From NCBI GenBank assembly GCA_937880845.1, contig CALFLL010000055.1, forward strand, positions 1 through 64,000: a DNA stretch of 64,000 bases. The letters run 5' to 3'. Origin of the DNA: an uncultured Drancourtella sp. GTDB taxonomy: Bacteria > Bacillota > Clostridia > Lachnospirales > Lachnospiraceae. Numbering within the stretch: the stretch's first letter is position 1; every line of letters starts with the position of its first letter. The translations under genes and the position numbers were made by a program. Under the pieces are notes generated by a model. It made no database searches, had not been told where the DNA came from, and worked only from the letters and a program-made list of their open reading frames with translations. Below, in pieces: positions 8,633 through 16,903 of the stretch.

Positions 8633-9484
8633 TTATTCAACCTCCTTGAGCATTTTTTCCAGGAATGCCGGAAGATAAAAAGAACCGACATGCAGATTGG
8701 AAGTATAATATTTTGTCTCCAATTTTAACGATCTCCATCTTCCTGCATCCAGATTATCAATCGGATGGTACTTTTTACTTGCAAATCCAAACAGCCAGTA
8801 TCCTGCCGCATAAGTAGGAATATGTGCCTGATATACCCTGCTGATGGGAAATGTATTGACAATCCTCTTATGACTTCTTTGCATTTCATCTGCATCATGT
8901 TTATAAAAAGGACTTCCCTGCTGATTGACCATGATTCCGTCTTCATGAAGGGCATTATAACAAATGCCGTAAAATTCCCTTGTAAAATATCCTTCGGAAG
9001 GACCAAACGGATCCATGGAATCTACGATGATCAAGTCATACGTATCTTTCTTGCTGCGGATAAATCGCAGTGCATTGTCAAAATAAATACGTACACGCTC
9101 ATCATTCAGTTTACATGCATTATCCGGAAGATATGTCCTGCAGGCTTCTACTACCTGTTCGTCTAATTCCACAAGATCAATCCGTTTCACAGAATCATAT
9201 CTTGTAAGTTCCCGGACAACACCTCCGTCCCCGGCACCAATGACAAGGATATCCTTGATATTTGGATGTACTGCCATCGGAACGTGTGTGATCATTTCAT
9301 CGTAAATAAATTCATCTCTTTCCGTCAGCATAACATTTCCATCAAGGACAAGCACTTTCCCGAATTCCGGTGTATCATAAATATCAATTTGCTGATATTC
9401 ACTTTTCTGAGAAAACAGATGTCTGTTGACGCGGATACTATGTTTCACATCAGGAGTATGAAATTCACTAAACCATAATTCCAT
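8633..9484 (-). CDS. speE: Spermidine-synthase-like aminopropyltransferase
   Basis: A 283-residue protein with the spermidine synthase fold: an N-terminal beta domain (residues 1-60, ELWFSEFHTPDVKHS) and a Rossmann methyltransferase-like domain with VIGAGDGGVVRE and the DSMDPFGPSEG active-site loop. The family transfers an aminopropyl group from decarboxylated S-adenosylmethionine to putrescine or a related amine. Making that donor needs SAM decarboxylase (speD), which is not in this window. The operon also holds the alternative aspartate-semialdehyde route, so the role of this copy is unclear. It starts one base after the stop of speA, without a gap. Confidence 0.9.
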   Translation of the reverse strand: MELWFSEFHTPDVKHSIRVNRHLFSQKSEYQQIDIYDTPEFGKVLVLDGNVMLTERDEFIYDEMITHVPMAVHPNIKDILVIGAGDGGVVRELTRYDSVKRIDLVELDEQVVEACRTYLPDNACKLNDERVRIYFDNALRFIRSKKDTYDLIIVDSMDPFGPSEGYFTREFYGICYNALHEDGIMVNQQGSPFYKHDADEMQRSHKRIVNTFPISRVYQAHIPTYAAGYWLFGFASKKYHPIDNLDAGRWRSLKLETKYYTSNLHVGSFYLPAFLEKMLKEVE

Positions 9485-10951
9485 CTATACTTCCTCCTTA
9501 AGTATATTAATATTCAAAATCTCAGGATCTTCCGGTCCGGTCAAGGAACATCCTTTTTCTTTTGCATATGCAATATATTCCAGAATCTCGGCTGTAATCC
9601 GTTCTCCCGGTGCGAGGATCGGAATTCCTGGAGGATAACACATGACAAATTCACTGCAGATGTATCCTTCACTTTCTTTCAGAGGAACGCTTTTTGCAGC
9701 AGCATAAAATGCTTCCTGAGGACTTGTGATTACTTCCGGATCAATGTACTCATGATCCATAAGTCTGCTTCCGTCCGACTGGTATCTTCTTCTTATTTCG
9801 GCCAGTGCACTGACAAGACGTTCCAGATCCTGCGGGCGGTCCCCAATGGACAGATACGCCAGGATATTCCCGATATCACCAAATTCAATCTGAATATCAT
9901 ACTCATCTCTTAAAAGGTCATATACTTCGATTCCTGCAAGACCGATATCTCTTGTATGTACACTTAACTTTGTAGGATCAAAAGCGTAAACCGAATCCCC
10001 GTTGACCAGTTCTTGTCCAAACGCATAATAGCCTCCGATCGCATTGATTTCTTCTCTTGCATATTCAGCCATCTGTTTTACTTTTGCAAACACTTCTTTC
10101 CCTCTTAAAGCAAGATTTCTTCTGCTGATATCCAGACTGGACATAAGAAGATAACTGCCTGAAGTAGTCTGCGTCAGATTAATAATCTTTCTTACATACC
10201 CTTCCTGTATATTCGGTCCGGTCAAAAGCAGGCTGGACTGTGTCAGGCTTCCGCCACTTTTATGCATGGATACCGCTGCCATATCCGCTCCTGCAGCCAT
10301 AGCCGAAACAGGCATACCTTCCCCAAAATAAAAGTGAGTACCGTGAGCCTCATCAGCCAGACAGTACATTCCGGCATCATGTGCCATGTTTACGATTGCT
10401 TTTAAATCACTGCAGATTCCATAATAGGTAGGATTATTTACTAAAATTGCAACCGCATCCGGATTTTCTTTAATAGCTTTTTCCACCTGTTCTCTTTTCA
10501 TTCCAAGAGAAATTCCAAGCCTTTTATCTACTTCCGGATTTACATAAACAGGGATTGCACCACACAACACCAGTGCATTTATAACACTTCGATGAACATT
10601 ACGCGGAAGTATAATCTTTTCTCCTCTCTTACATGTAGATAACACCATGGTCTGTACGGAACTCGTCGTTCCTCCTACCATTAAAAAAGCATGTGCCGCA
10701 CCAAAGGCTTCTGCCGTAAGAATTTCCGCTTCACGAATCACAGAAATCGGGTGACATAAATTGTCCAGAGGTTTCATACTGTTTACATCAATACCAACAC
10801 ATTGTTCACCCAAAAACTCTGTCAATTCCGGATTTCCTCTTCCGTGTTTATGTCCCGGTACATCAAAAGGGACTACTCTCATTTTTCTAAATTTCTGTAA
10901 AGCTTCGTAAATCGGTGCCCGATCCTGATTTAGATTTTTATAGACATCCAT
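9485..10951 (-). CDS. speA: Arginine/lysine/ornithine decarboxylase (fold-I, PLP)
   Basis: A 488-residue fold-I PLP decarboxylase of the Orn/Lys/Arg type. The PLP lysine is in VSMHKSGGSLTQSS, the aspartate-histidine motif is LADEAHGTHF, and a C-terminal domain contains VMCYPPGIPILAPGE. It resembles the short Bacillus SpeA group, which decarboxylates arginine to agmatine. The neighbouring ureohydrolase supports arginine as substrate, but lysine or ornithine cannot be excluded. The start at 10951 follows GGGGGAAG. A longer reading to 10999 would run through the terminator hairpin and is rejected. It is the first gene after the structured leader and therefore the likely control point of the whole operon. 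Confidence 0.88.
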   Translation of the reverse strand: MDVYKNLNQDRAPIYEALQKFRKMRVVPFDVPGHKHGRGNPELTEFLGEQCVGIDVNSMKPLDNLCHPISVIREAEILTAEAFGAAHAFLMVGGTTSSVQTMVLSTCKRGEKIILPRNVHRSVINALVLCGAIPVYVNPEVDKRLGISLGMKREQVEKAIKENPDAVAILVNNPTYYGICSDLKAIVNMAHDAGMYCLADEAHGTHFYFGEGMPVSAMAAGADMAAVSMHKSGGSLTQSSLLLTGPNIQEGYVRKIINLTQTTSGSYLLMSSLDISRRNLALRGKEVFAKVKQMAEYAREEINAIGGYYAFGQELVNGDSVYAFDPTKLSVHTRDIGLAGIEVYDLLRDEYDIQIEFGDIGNILAYLSIGDRPQDLERLVSALAEIRRRYQSDGSRLMDHEYIDPEVITSPQEAFYAAAKSVPLKESEGYICSEFVMCYPPGIPILAPGERITAEILEYIAYAKEKGCSLTGPEDPEILNINILKEEV

Positions 10952-11337
10952 TTTTCTTCCCCCATTCAAGCATAAAAAAAACGTAAGCTGTAAATACACA
11001 GCTTACGTAAAAGTCTAATACCAAATTTTCTGACATTCTCTGTATGAATATATAAAACTATGGAAATATCCCCAAACCCATACACTAATGTCAAAAAACC
11101 ATATAGGGTACACAGAGTCTATATAGCAAAAATACTTTTACTACTCTTATTGACCGTTTCACAAGTCTGCGTAAATACGCATTTCGGTTATGAAGTAACC
11201 AACTTATAAAATTTGAGCTTTTAACTCAATCAATAAGGCGGGAAACCGCCAATCGGCAGTGGACCCGGCTGTCCGTATGGCCTTAACTCTCGTGGAGTGG
11301 TCCTCGTATTCGCTAGAAAACTCTATGCGGATATATC
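10952..11337 (-). ncRNA. Structured speA leader RNA, candidate riboswitch or attenuator (class not recognised)
   Basis: About 386 nt of untranslated leader between a near-consensus promoter and speA. The 5' part (about 11230-11335) is GC-rich for this genome: GGCGG-UUUC-CCGCC, a GGACC/GGUCC long-range pair and ACUC/GAGU. It is followed by a series of hairpins: UUGAG/CUCAA, GGUUA-CUUCA-UAACC, UGCGU-AUUU-ACGCA, and AGAGU/ACUCU (11114-11118 with 11143-11147). A two-part stem comes next (11031-11037 with 11087-11093, and 11041-11046 with 11079-11084), and the leader ends in an intrinsic terminator. No coding frame with a ribosome-binding site was found. This is the layout of a transcription-attenuating regulatory RNA. 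I could not match it to the T-box, lysine, SAM, cobalamin, glycine, TPP or guanidine classes. Confidence 0.75.
10974..11008 (-). terminator. Attenuator-type terminator just upstream of speA
   Basis: ACGTAAGCTG pairs with CAGCTTACGT (10 bp, 8-base loop), followed on the minus strand by seven or more T. It ends 22 bases before the speA start codon and would stop transcription ahead of the whole operon unless it is prevented from forming. Confidence 0.88.
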
Positions 11338-11343
11338 TACTAA

Positions 11344-11372
11344 ATCATAAACAAAATAGTTGTATTTGTCAA
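11344..11372 (-). promoter_or_regulatory. Strong sigma-A promoter of the polyamine operon
   Basis: On the minus strand TTGACA (11367-11372) and TATGAT (11344-11349) are spaced by exactly 17 bases, placing the start of transcription near 11337. It lies just after the stop codon of the upstream gene at 11380, so the operon is independent of it. Confidence 0.88.
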
Positions 11373-11379
11373 TATTTTT

Positions 11380-12174
11380 TTAATTATTGTCGATTTTCTC
11401 TTCCTGATAGACTTTAAATTCCTCTTCATCAAGAAGATATTCCATAAATTCCGTATCTGTATACTCTGTTTCTATAAATTGCTCATAATACGGATAGATT
11501 ACGCCGCCAAAGCCGTTTTCCAAAAGGAAATCGGAAAAATCTGCAGTGTACTCCTTCTCTCCTTCTCTTCTCTTCATCCATTTTTTAGCCTGATCGGATA
11601 AGGAAGAAAGTGTAAAATCGTGTCTGTACAGCCACCACATCTGAAATTTCCCATATATTCTTTTTCTGAATTGCTCCGTTTCGGAATCCTCTTCTTCTGT
11701 CTTTACATACGCCTTTAAAATCTCCCTGTTTTTCGGAGTATCCAGATAGTATCGTTTAAATTCTTCTTTCAATTCCAGATTGTTGATCAATACAATCCCA
11801 TCCAATTCAGCATATTTAGCAGCCTCAAAGGTAGAAATTTCTTCCTCATCCGTAGATTGAATATATTCTGCTCCGTATTGATCTTTCTTTATTTCATAAA
11901 AAGTAGGACGATACCGAAAGGAATCCATCAGCATCTGAACCCTTCTTGCAACTGCTTCTGCCTGATGATGGTTATTCCCACATTCTTTGTTCACGGTATT
12001 TCTGACAAAAACGTAGACGTATCCCTGCAGTGCCTCATAACTTGGTGCAATCGTCCCAATAATGTGTTTCAGTGCTTTGATTGTACAGGTGCGTACACCG
12101 TCCGGAATTTCATCTTGAATCTGTAACAAAGACTGTTTCACAAATTCATAGGTATTTCGTGTGTATCTTCGCAT
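11380..12174 (-). CDS. Conserved-looking hypothetical protein, 264 residues
   Basis: I do not recognise this family. The protein is soluble by composition, with no signal peptide or membrane helix. It is rich in Glu, Tyr and Lys in its second half (YYEQFIETEYTDTEFMEYLLDEEEF). The N-terminal third looks helical. AGGAGGG lies upstream of the ATG and a TATAAT-like box precedes it. It sits between the rfbD-like gene and the polyamine promoter on the same strand, but its stop codon lies outside the polyamine transcript. Confidence 0.75.
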   Translation of the reverse strand: MRRYTRNTYEFVKQSLLQIQDEIPDGVRTCTIKALKHIIGTIAPSYEALQGYVYVFVRNTVNKECGNNHHQAEAVARRVQMLMDSFRYRPTFYEIKKDQYGAEYIQSTDEEEISTFEAAKYAELDGIVLINNLELKEEFKRYYLDTPKNREILKAYVKTEEEDSETEQFRKRIYGKFQMWWLYRHDFTLSSLSDQAKKWMKRREGEKEYTADFSDFLLENGFGGVIYPYYEQFIETEYTDTEFMEYLLDEEEFKVYQEEKIDNN

Positions 12175-12218
12175 GCTTTTCCCTCCTGTGTTCCTATTGT
12201 ATCATATTATAACATTAT

Positions 12219-13091
12219 TTAACGATCCTTATACCTTTTTATTTCCTCCATATACTCTTCCAAAGCTTCCAGCCATGTCGGCATTGATGCAATCTCAAGT
12301 GTACGAAGCAGGAAATTATCCAATACCGTATATGTCGGTCTTGCAGAACAGTACTCTGCTTTTCTTGTAGGAACAGGTATCACCTTTACTTCTTTACCGG
12401 AAAGGCGCACAATCTCCTGTGCAAATTCGTATCGGTTACAGACTCCGTCGCATGTAACATGATAGGTTCCGTATGCTTCCGTCCGAATCATTCGATACAT
12501 AAAGGAAGCAAGGGCATTGGCACTGGTCGGTGATCCGTACTGATCAGAAGAAATATGAAGTTCTGTTTTTGTTTCGATGGCATTCAAAATCTGATTGACA
12601 AAATTAGAATCATTCCCTCGCCCAAACAACCAGTTGCTTCGAATGATAAAATGACGATGCGTAAATTCTTTCACATAATTTTCTCCGGCAAGTTTACTGC
12701 GTCCGTAACCGGTCATCGGATCTGTTTCATCGAATTCATGATATGGTACTTGACGGATTCCGTTAAATACATCATCCGTTGACGGGAAAACAATCTTTGC
12801 ATTGATCTCATGTGCCGCAATGGCAAGATTTCTGGCACCAAGGGCATTTACTTTAAATGCCAGTTCTATATTATTTTCACACTGCCCTACATCTGTGATG
12901 GCTGCACAGTCAAAAATGACTTCCGGGCGATAGTTCCTGGCAAAACTCAGCACCTCAGATAAGTTCGTCACGTCCAGTTCCTTTATATCCGTATTTTTTA
13001 ACTCTATATCCAACCGTTCTTTTTTTACAACATCATTAAGCGCACAGCCAAGCTGTCCGGCCGCACCTGCAATCCATACTTTCATCCCCAT
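12219..13091 (-). CDS. dTDP-4-dehydrorhamnose-reductase-like SDR (RmlD family)
   Basis: A 290-residue extended SDR. The N-terminal GAAGQLGCAL is the RmlD-type nucleotide loop, and YGRSKLAGE carries the Y-x3-K catalytic pair. RmlD makes dTDP-L-rhamnose, but similar proteins are found without the other rml genes, and none are seen here. The role may therefore be a sugar-nucleotide reduction or an uncharacterised reductase. It lies 19 bases after coaD. The second ATG (MKVWIAG) is an equally plausible start. Confidence 0.8.
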   Translation of the reverse strand: MGMKVWIAGAAGQLGCALNDVVKKERLDIELKNTDIKELDVTNLSEVLSFARNYRPEVIFDCAAITDVGQCENNIELAFKVNALGARNLAIAAHEINAKIVFPSTDDVFNGIRQVPYHEFDETDPMTGYGRSKLAGENYVKEFTHRHFIIRSNWLFGRGNDSNFVNQILNAIETKTELHISSDQYGSPTSANALASFMYRMIRTEAYGTYHVTCDGVCNRYEFAQEIVRLSGKEVKVIPVPTRKAEYCSARPTYTVLDNFLLRTLEIASMPTWLEALEEYMEEIKRYKDR

Positions 13092-13110
13092 AACCTTCTT
13101 ACCCTTTCTG

Positions 13111-13608
13111 TTACCTCTTTTGTTCTTCTTTATGCGGAAATTTTTCCTTTAATTTACACACTACCGGTTCCGGAACAAATTTACTCGTATCTGATCCATA
13201 ATAAGCCACTTCTTTTACAAGTGTAGAACTTAAAAATGCATATTCCAGGCTCGTTGTGAAAAACATTGTGTCGATTTCATTTTCTACACTGTGATTCACC
13301 TGGGCAAGCTGCATCTCATATTCAAAATCCGTAACCGCACGCAGCCCCCTTATGATCAGTTTTGCCTGATGTTCCTTTGCAAACTCAACCGTAAGCCCTT
13401 CAAAAGCCTTTACCGTAACATTTGGAAATTCTTTTGTTACTTCTTTTAACATTTCGATTCTTTCTTCCATGGAAAAAAGAGGTGTTTTCTGCCTGTTGAT
13501 TAAGACTCCGATGATCAATTCATCTACTACTTTTGCCGCTCTGCTGATAATGTCCAGGTGTCCGAATGTGACGGGATCAAAACTCCCCGGATATACTGCC
13601 TTTACCAT
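13111..13608 (-). CDS. coaD: Phosphopantetheine adenylyltransferase
   Basis: A 165-residue nucleotidyltransferase that joins 4'-phosphopantetheine to AMP in coenzyme A synthesis. The N-terminal YPGSFDPVTFGHLDI gives the T/HxGH-type active site. IIRGLRAVTDFEYEMQLA and the late STLVKE segment are typical of CoaD, and the length is normal. In many Bacillota coaD follows rsmD, but here rsmD is at 28158, so the pair is separated. Confidence 0.95.
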   Translation of the reverse strand: MVKAVYPGSFDPVTFGHLDIISRAAKVVDELIIGVLINRQKTPLFSMEERIEMLKEVTKEFPNVTVKAFEGLTVEFAKEHQAKLIIRGLRAVTDFEYEMQLAQVNHSVENEIDTMFFTTSLEYAFLSSTLVKEVAYYGSDTSKFVPEPVVCKLKEKFPHKEEQKR

Positions 13609-13694
13609 TTGTTTTTCCTCATTTCCTTACAGTCTGTCATTCTTTTTCTGCAATATTTTCTTAATAAATTACAAAAATTCCCGCACTAACTATA

Positions 13695-14024
13695 CTACAA
13701 AACATCTGATAGGTCAAACTCTTTCATAGTAAAAACAGGTGCAGGTTTTTGAATTTGCCGGATAATCATCCGGCTGTTTAACCCCGGAATTTCAATTTCT
13801 CCTTGATCTAATGCAAGAAACGCTGCCAGCAGCATCACACACAAAAACATTCTGATTCCCAACGTACTGTCTTTTTGTTCTTTCTCTTCATAAATAGACG
13901 CATAAGATGCATGGTATCTTGGATGAACCGCCGGCAGATTATTCCATCCAAAGTTTTGCTTTTCTTCCTTTTCCCGAAACGCTTCAAAGCTTTGCCGGAA
14001 TTTTTGTTCTCGTTCATTTTTCAT
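13695..14024 (-). CDS. Small single-pass membrane protein, unknown
   Basis: 109 residues. A charged, helical N-terminal half (about 1-55) is followed by one hydrophobic segment (MFLCVMLLAAFLAL, about 59-73) and a short outer tail ending in FDLSDVL, so it is a likely type II single-pass protein. I do not recognise the family. It lies between coaD and the HisF/HisE fusion on the same strand, with gaps of about 70-90 bases. Confidence 0.6.
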   Translation of the reverse strand: MKNEREQKFRQSFEAFREKEEKQNFGWNNLPAVHPRYHASYASIYEEKEQKDSTLGIRMFLCVMLLAAFLALDQGEIEIPGLNSRMIIRQIQKPAPVFTMKEFDLSDVL

Positions 14025-14094
14025 GACACACTCTCCTCTGACAAAAAAACAGGATATACATTATTATATACCCTGTCTTTTTAAATATGCCATA

Positions 14095-15069
14095 CTAATG
14101 TCTATCATCCATTTCCTTTAAGATGTCATCCCATTTCAGATTTTTTTCAACCATCAGTACCATCAAATGGTACAACAGATCCACAATCTCATCTTTTAAT
14201 TCTTCTGTATTTGAATTTTTGGCCGCTATCAAGACTTCCGTTACTTCTTCCCCAATCTTTTTCAAAATCCGGTCAAGTCCGCTTTCCAGAAGGTCGTTGG
14301 TAGAAGATCCTTCTTTGGGATGCTCTTTTCTGTCTGCAATCGTTTCATAAACGGAAGCAAAAATGTCAGAAAGTTCCATTTCCGGTTTTTTTCTTTTCTT
14401 CTTGGTATCTGCATACATCATACGAATATCTTTCGCTTCACACTTTTTCTTAAATTCCGTAAAATCCAATTCGGGACAACTGACGAATCTTCCGGAAATA
14501 CCACCCGCTCCATGGCCACTCAGAATTTTAAATATTTCCGATTCTTCCATGGTATCTGTCACGATCACATACGGAATCTGTGTCAAAGTTGTGACAGAAC
14601 CAAGATCCAGTCTGTGCATGAAAACAATTTCGCTGCTGCATTTTTCAATCACATGTTGCTGTTTAAATAAAGTATCAAAATCATTTAACGATACCGCTAT
14701 TTTTTCTTTTCCGAATTTTTCGAAACATTCTTCCATAAATTTTACTGCATCCGGTCTGGAAAAATTGATGATCACACGTTTTGTCCCGGCGTAAAGAAGT
14801 TTTTTTACATCATCCTGTCGTTTGATATTTCCACCGGCCATCATCGGAATCCCGATCACCCTATTAATCTTTTTTATCATATTAATGGTTTCTTCATGTT
14901 CTTCATCCGAGTCTGACAGATCAAAAACAAGAAGTTCATCCGCACCTCTATTGTTGTACTGTTTTGCAAGTGAAATCACATTGTCTGAAAGAATTTCCGA
15001 ATCATCAAACCATTTTACCGCTTTGCCTTTCTGTATAAAAAGACATGGTATTACTCTTTTATAACTCAT
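14095..15069 (-). CDS. HisF-like barrel fused to HisE (phosphoribosyl-ATP pyrophosphatase)
   Basis: 324 residues. The first about 240 form a HisA/HisF-type barrel (YKRVIPCLF, MMAGGNIKRQDDVKKLLYAG, KRVIINFSR). The last about 75 form a MazG/HisE helical domain (DRILKKIGEEVTEVLIAAK, ELKDEIVDLLYHLMVLM), which hydrolyses phosphoribosyl-ATP in histidine synthesis. In HisF the first catalytic Asp lies in CLD; here residue 11 is Phe. The second Asp region reads SLNDFD, and the usual phosphate loops (SGGAG) are missing. The barrel is therefore probably not an active cyclase, while HisE looks intact. The start at 15069 overlaps the end of hisZ by 11 bases, so the two are coupled. No HisI domain is present. 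Confidence 0.82.
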   Translation of the reverse strand: MSYKRVIPCLFIQKGKAVKWFDDSEILSDNVISLAKQYNNRGADELLVFDLSDSDEEHEETINMIKKINRVIGIPMMAGGNIKRQDDVKKLLYAGTKRVIINFSRPDAVKFMEECFEKFGKEKIAVSLNDFDTLFKQQHVIEKCSSEIVFMHRLDLGSVTTLTQIPYVIVTDTMEESEIFKILSGHGAGGISGRFVSCPELDFTEFKKKCEAKDIRMMYADTKKKRKKPEMELSDIFASVYETIADRKEHPKEGSSTNDLLESGLDRILKKIGEEVTEVLIAAKNSNTEELKDEIVDLLYHLMVLMVEKNLKWDDILKEMDDRH

Positions 15070-16330
15070 CTTTTTTCTGTCCCTTCTTTCCTGCGATGCT
15101 TTTCTTTTCACCGGTTTTTAGATTATACATATCGATTGCTCCGGTTTTTTGAAGATACAGAAGACTTCCCGCCTGATTTTTTTTGCCATATTGAATGTAT
15201 TCTTCCAATGGTTCGGACTCATTTTTACATAAAAGCTCTGTTTTGTTTTTCTTTGCTCTGAATTCTTTTGCAAGACTGATGGCCCGCTTTCTCTGATCTT
15301 TATCATAGATGATGATCACCGTATGTCTGTCTTCTGTAATCTGTACGTGCTGTCTTGCCAATGCATTCATTAATTCATCGATTACAATAGAAAATCCTGC
15401 CGCGGGTGCATTTTTTCCGAACTTTTCAAGAAGGTGGTCGTATCTTCCTCCTTTTACGATGGCCTCTCCCGTTCCAAACGTATAAGCCCTGAAAACAATA
15501 CCTGTATAATATTCGTACATTCCTCCCATACTGAGGTCAAATGTAATATATCTTTGAACGGTGTATGCCTTTAAAAGAGTATATACTTCTTTTAATCTTT
15601 CAATTTCCTTTTTCGCTTCCGCATTCGGTGCGATTTCTTCTGCTTTTTCAAGCATATCCATTCCCCCTACCAGATCCGGGAGGGCACTGAATACTTCTTT
15701 GATTTCTTCTTTTGCTTCCGATTCATCCAAAAGTTCCGTCACACCATAATAATTTCTGCCGGCAATCAGTTCTTTTAACCTTTCCTCATATTCAAAAGGC
15801 AGATTTGCTTCTTTAATCAGGCTATAAAGAAATCCTACATTTCCTACACTGACCTGAAAATTTTCAAGTCCTGACTGACGCAGGCATTCTACTACCATTG
15901 AAAGCATCTCCGCATCAACATCCTGAGAATCGATCCCGATAAATTCTGCCCCAAGCTGAGTTGTTTCTCTTAGTCTTCCCTGATATCCCAGATGATTGAT
16001 AAAGGTGTTTCCCACATAGCAAAGACGAAGGGGCATTTCTTCGATTTCAAACAATGTTGCCGCCGCTCTTGCCACAGAAGGTGTAATGTCCGGTCTAAGA
16101 GCCAGAATATTTCCTTCTCTGTCAAAAAATTTGTATACTTCTTTTATCGGAACCGTTCCTACTTCTTTTCTGAATACGTCAAAAAATTCAAATGTAGGCG
16201 TTTGAATATCATGATATCCATACAAATCCAGTATATGATGCAATTTTTCCTGGAGTGCTATTTTTTTCTGACATTCTGTTCGGTAAATATCTCTTACACC
16301 TTCCGGTGTATGCAAAATCTTCTGTTTCAT
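15059..16330 (-). CDS. hisZ: ATP phosphoribosyltransferase regulatory subunit
   Basis: 423 residues related to the catalytic core of histidyl-tRNA synthetase. The N-terminus TPEGVRDIYRTE, ALRPDITPSVARA, and RYITFDLSMGGMYEYYTGIVF fit HisZ. It forms a complex with the short HisG and senses histidine. It is longer than HisZ usually is, with a C-terminal extension (about residues 330-423) like a degenerate anticodon-binding domain. HisRS proper would have stronger class II motif 3 and histidine A sites. No hisG lies nearby; only the HisF-like/HisE gene follows and overlaps it. Confidence 0.82.
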   Translation of the reverse strand: MKQKILHTPEGVRDIYRTECQKKIALQEKLHHILDLYGYHDIQTPTFEFFDVFRKEVGTVPIKEVYKFFDREGNILALRPDITPSVARAAATLFEIEEMPLRLCYVGNTFINHLGYQGRLRETTQLGAEFIGIDSQDVDAEMLSMVVECLRQSGLENFQVSVGNVGFLYSLIKEANLPFEYEERLKELIAGRNYYGVTELLDESEAKEEIKEVFSALPDLVGGMDMLEKAEEIAPNAEAKKEIERLKEVYTLLKAYTVQRYITFDLSMGGMYEYYTGIVFRAYTFGTGEAIVKGGRYDHLLEKFGKNAPAAGFSIVIDELMNALARQHVQITEDRHTVIIIYDKDQRKRAISLAKEFRAKKNKTELLCKNESEPLEEYIQYGKKNQAGSLLYLQKTGAIDMYNLKTGEKKSIAGKKGQKKDEL

Positions 16331-16357
16331 TTTATTACCACTCTCTTTGATTTATTT

Positions 16358-16894
16358 TCATTCTTCCCTTTTGTCAAGATCTTTTTGGATGACATCCAAA
16401 TACGGAATAATGCATCCTTGTTTCATTGTGAAAAAAAATTCAGGATTCAGTTCTCCGTATGCAATGCTCTTTCTTCCTCCCATTCCCATCCTGTCCCAAA
16501 ACTTCTGAATTTCCACATAACGCATATAATAAAGTTCATTTCTCTCTGTATAATAAATCAGAAGAAATGCAATGCCTCCCTGTCCTTCAAATTTTCTCAT
16601 AAATTCTATCTGATGTTCATGAACATTTTGAAGTGGAAAAGTGTCCGTTCTACATTCCTTGGCATCAAAACAAACCGGAATCCCCTGTACTGCTCCGATA
16701 TAATCAACCGTACTTCTCTGATCAAAATAAGCAAGGGTGATCTGGCGGTGTTCTTTATCCATTCGTACCGGCGTGATGGGGGTTGGGATCTTCTGAATCA
16801 AAGCAAGCCCCTTATTGCTGTATTGTTCGTTTGTGTGGTTGATGTACTCTTCCAGTGCAGATCCTCTGAGACCTCTTGAACTCCATGTAGCCAT
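16358..16894 (-). CDS. recU: Holliday junction resolvase RecU
   Basis: A 178-residue nuclease of the RecU family, which resolves four-way junctions in recombination and chromosome segregation in Bacillota. The motifs are RGLRGSALEEYIN at the N-terminus, STVDYIGAVQGIPVCFDAKEC with metal-binding Asp and Glu/Lys, and HQIEFMRKFEGQGGIAFLLI. The start follows AAGGAGAG. It is close to the RluA-type synthase at 17887 (9 bases), suggesting co-transcription. Confidence 0.92.
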   Translation of the reverse strand: MATWSSRGLRGSALEEYINHTNEQYSNKGLALIQKIPTPITPVRMDKEHRQITLAYFDQRSTVDYIGAVQGIPVCFDAKECRTDTFPLQNVHEHQIEFMRKFEGQGGIAFLLIYYTERNELYYMRYVEIQKFWDRMGMGGRKSIAYGELNPEFFFTMKQGCIIPYLDVIQKDLDKREE

Positions 16895-16903
16895 ATTCTC
16901 TCC

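Noticed and set aside
10952..10999. N-terminal extension of speA
   Set aside because: It would be coded by the terminator and its T run, and GGGGGAAG fits the later start at 10951.
10938..11036. A 32-residue ORF at the end of the speA leader, overlapping the speA start
   Set aside because: No proper ribosome-binding site (only CAGAGA next to the ATG) and it runs through the terminator stem. Arg, Lys and other diagnostic codons are not enriched.
11009..11337. Assigning the speA leader to a known riboswitch class
   Set aside because: I looked for T-box, lysine, SAM, TPP, cobalamin, glycine and ykkC-type conserved bases. Only short partial matches to ykkC-like CUAG and CGAGAG were seen, without the later conserved block.
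15992..16879. Long plus-strand ORF of 295 residues across hisZ and recU
   Set aside because: It is antisense to two well-recognised genes, has odd composition (many Phe, Ser and Cys) and no family features.
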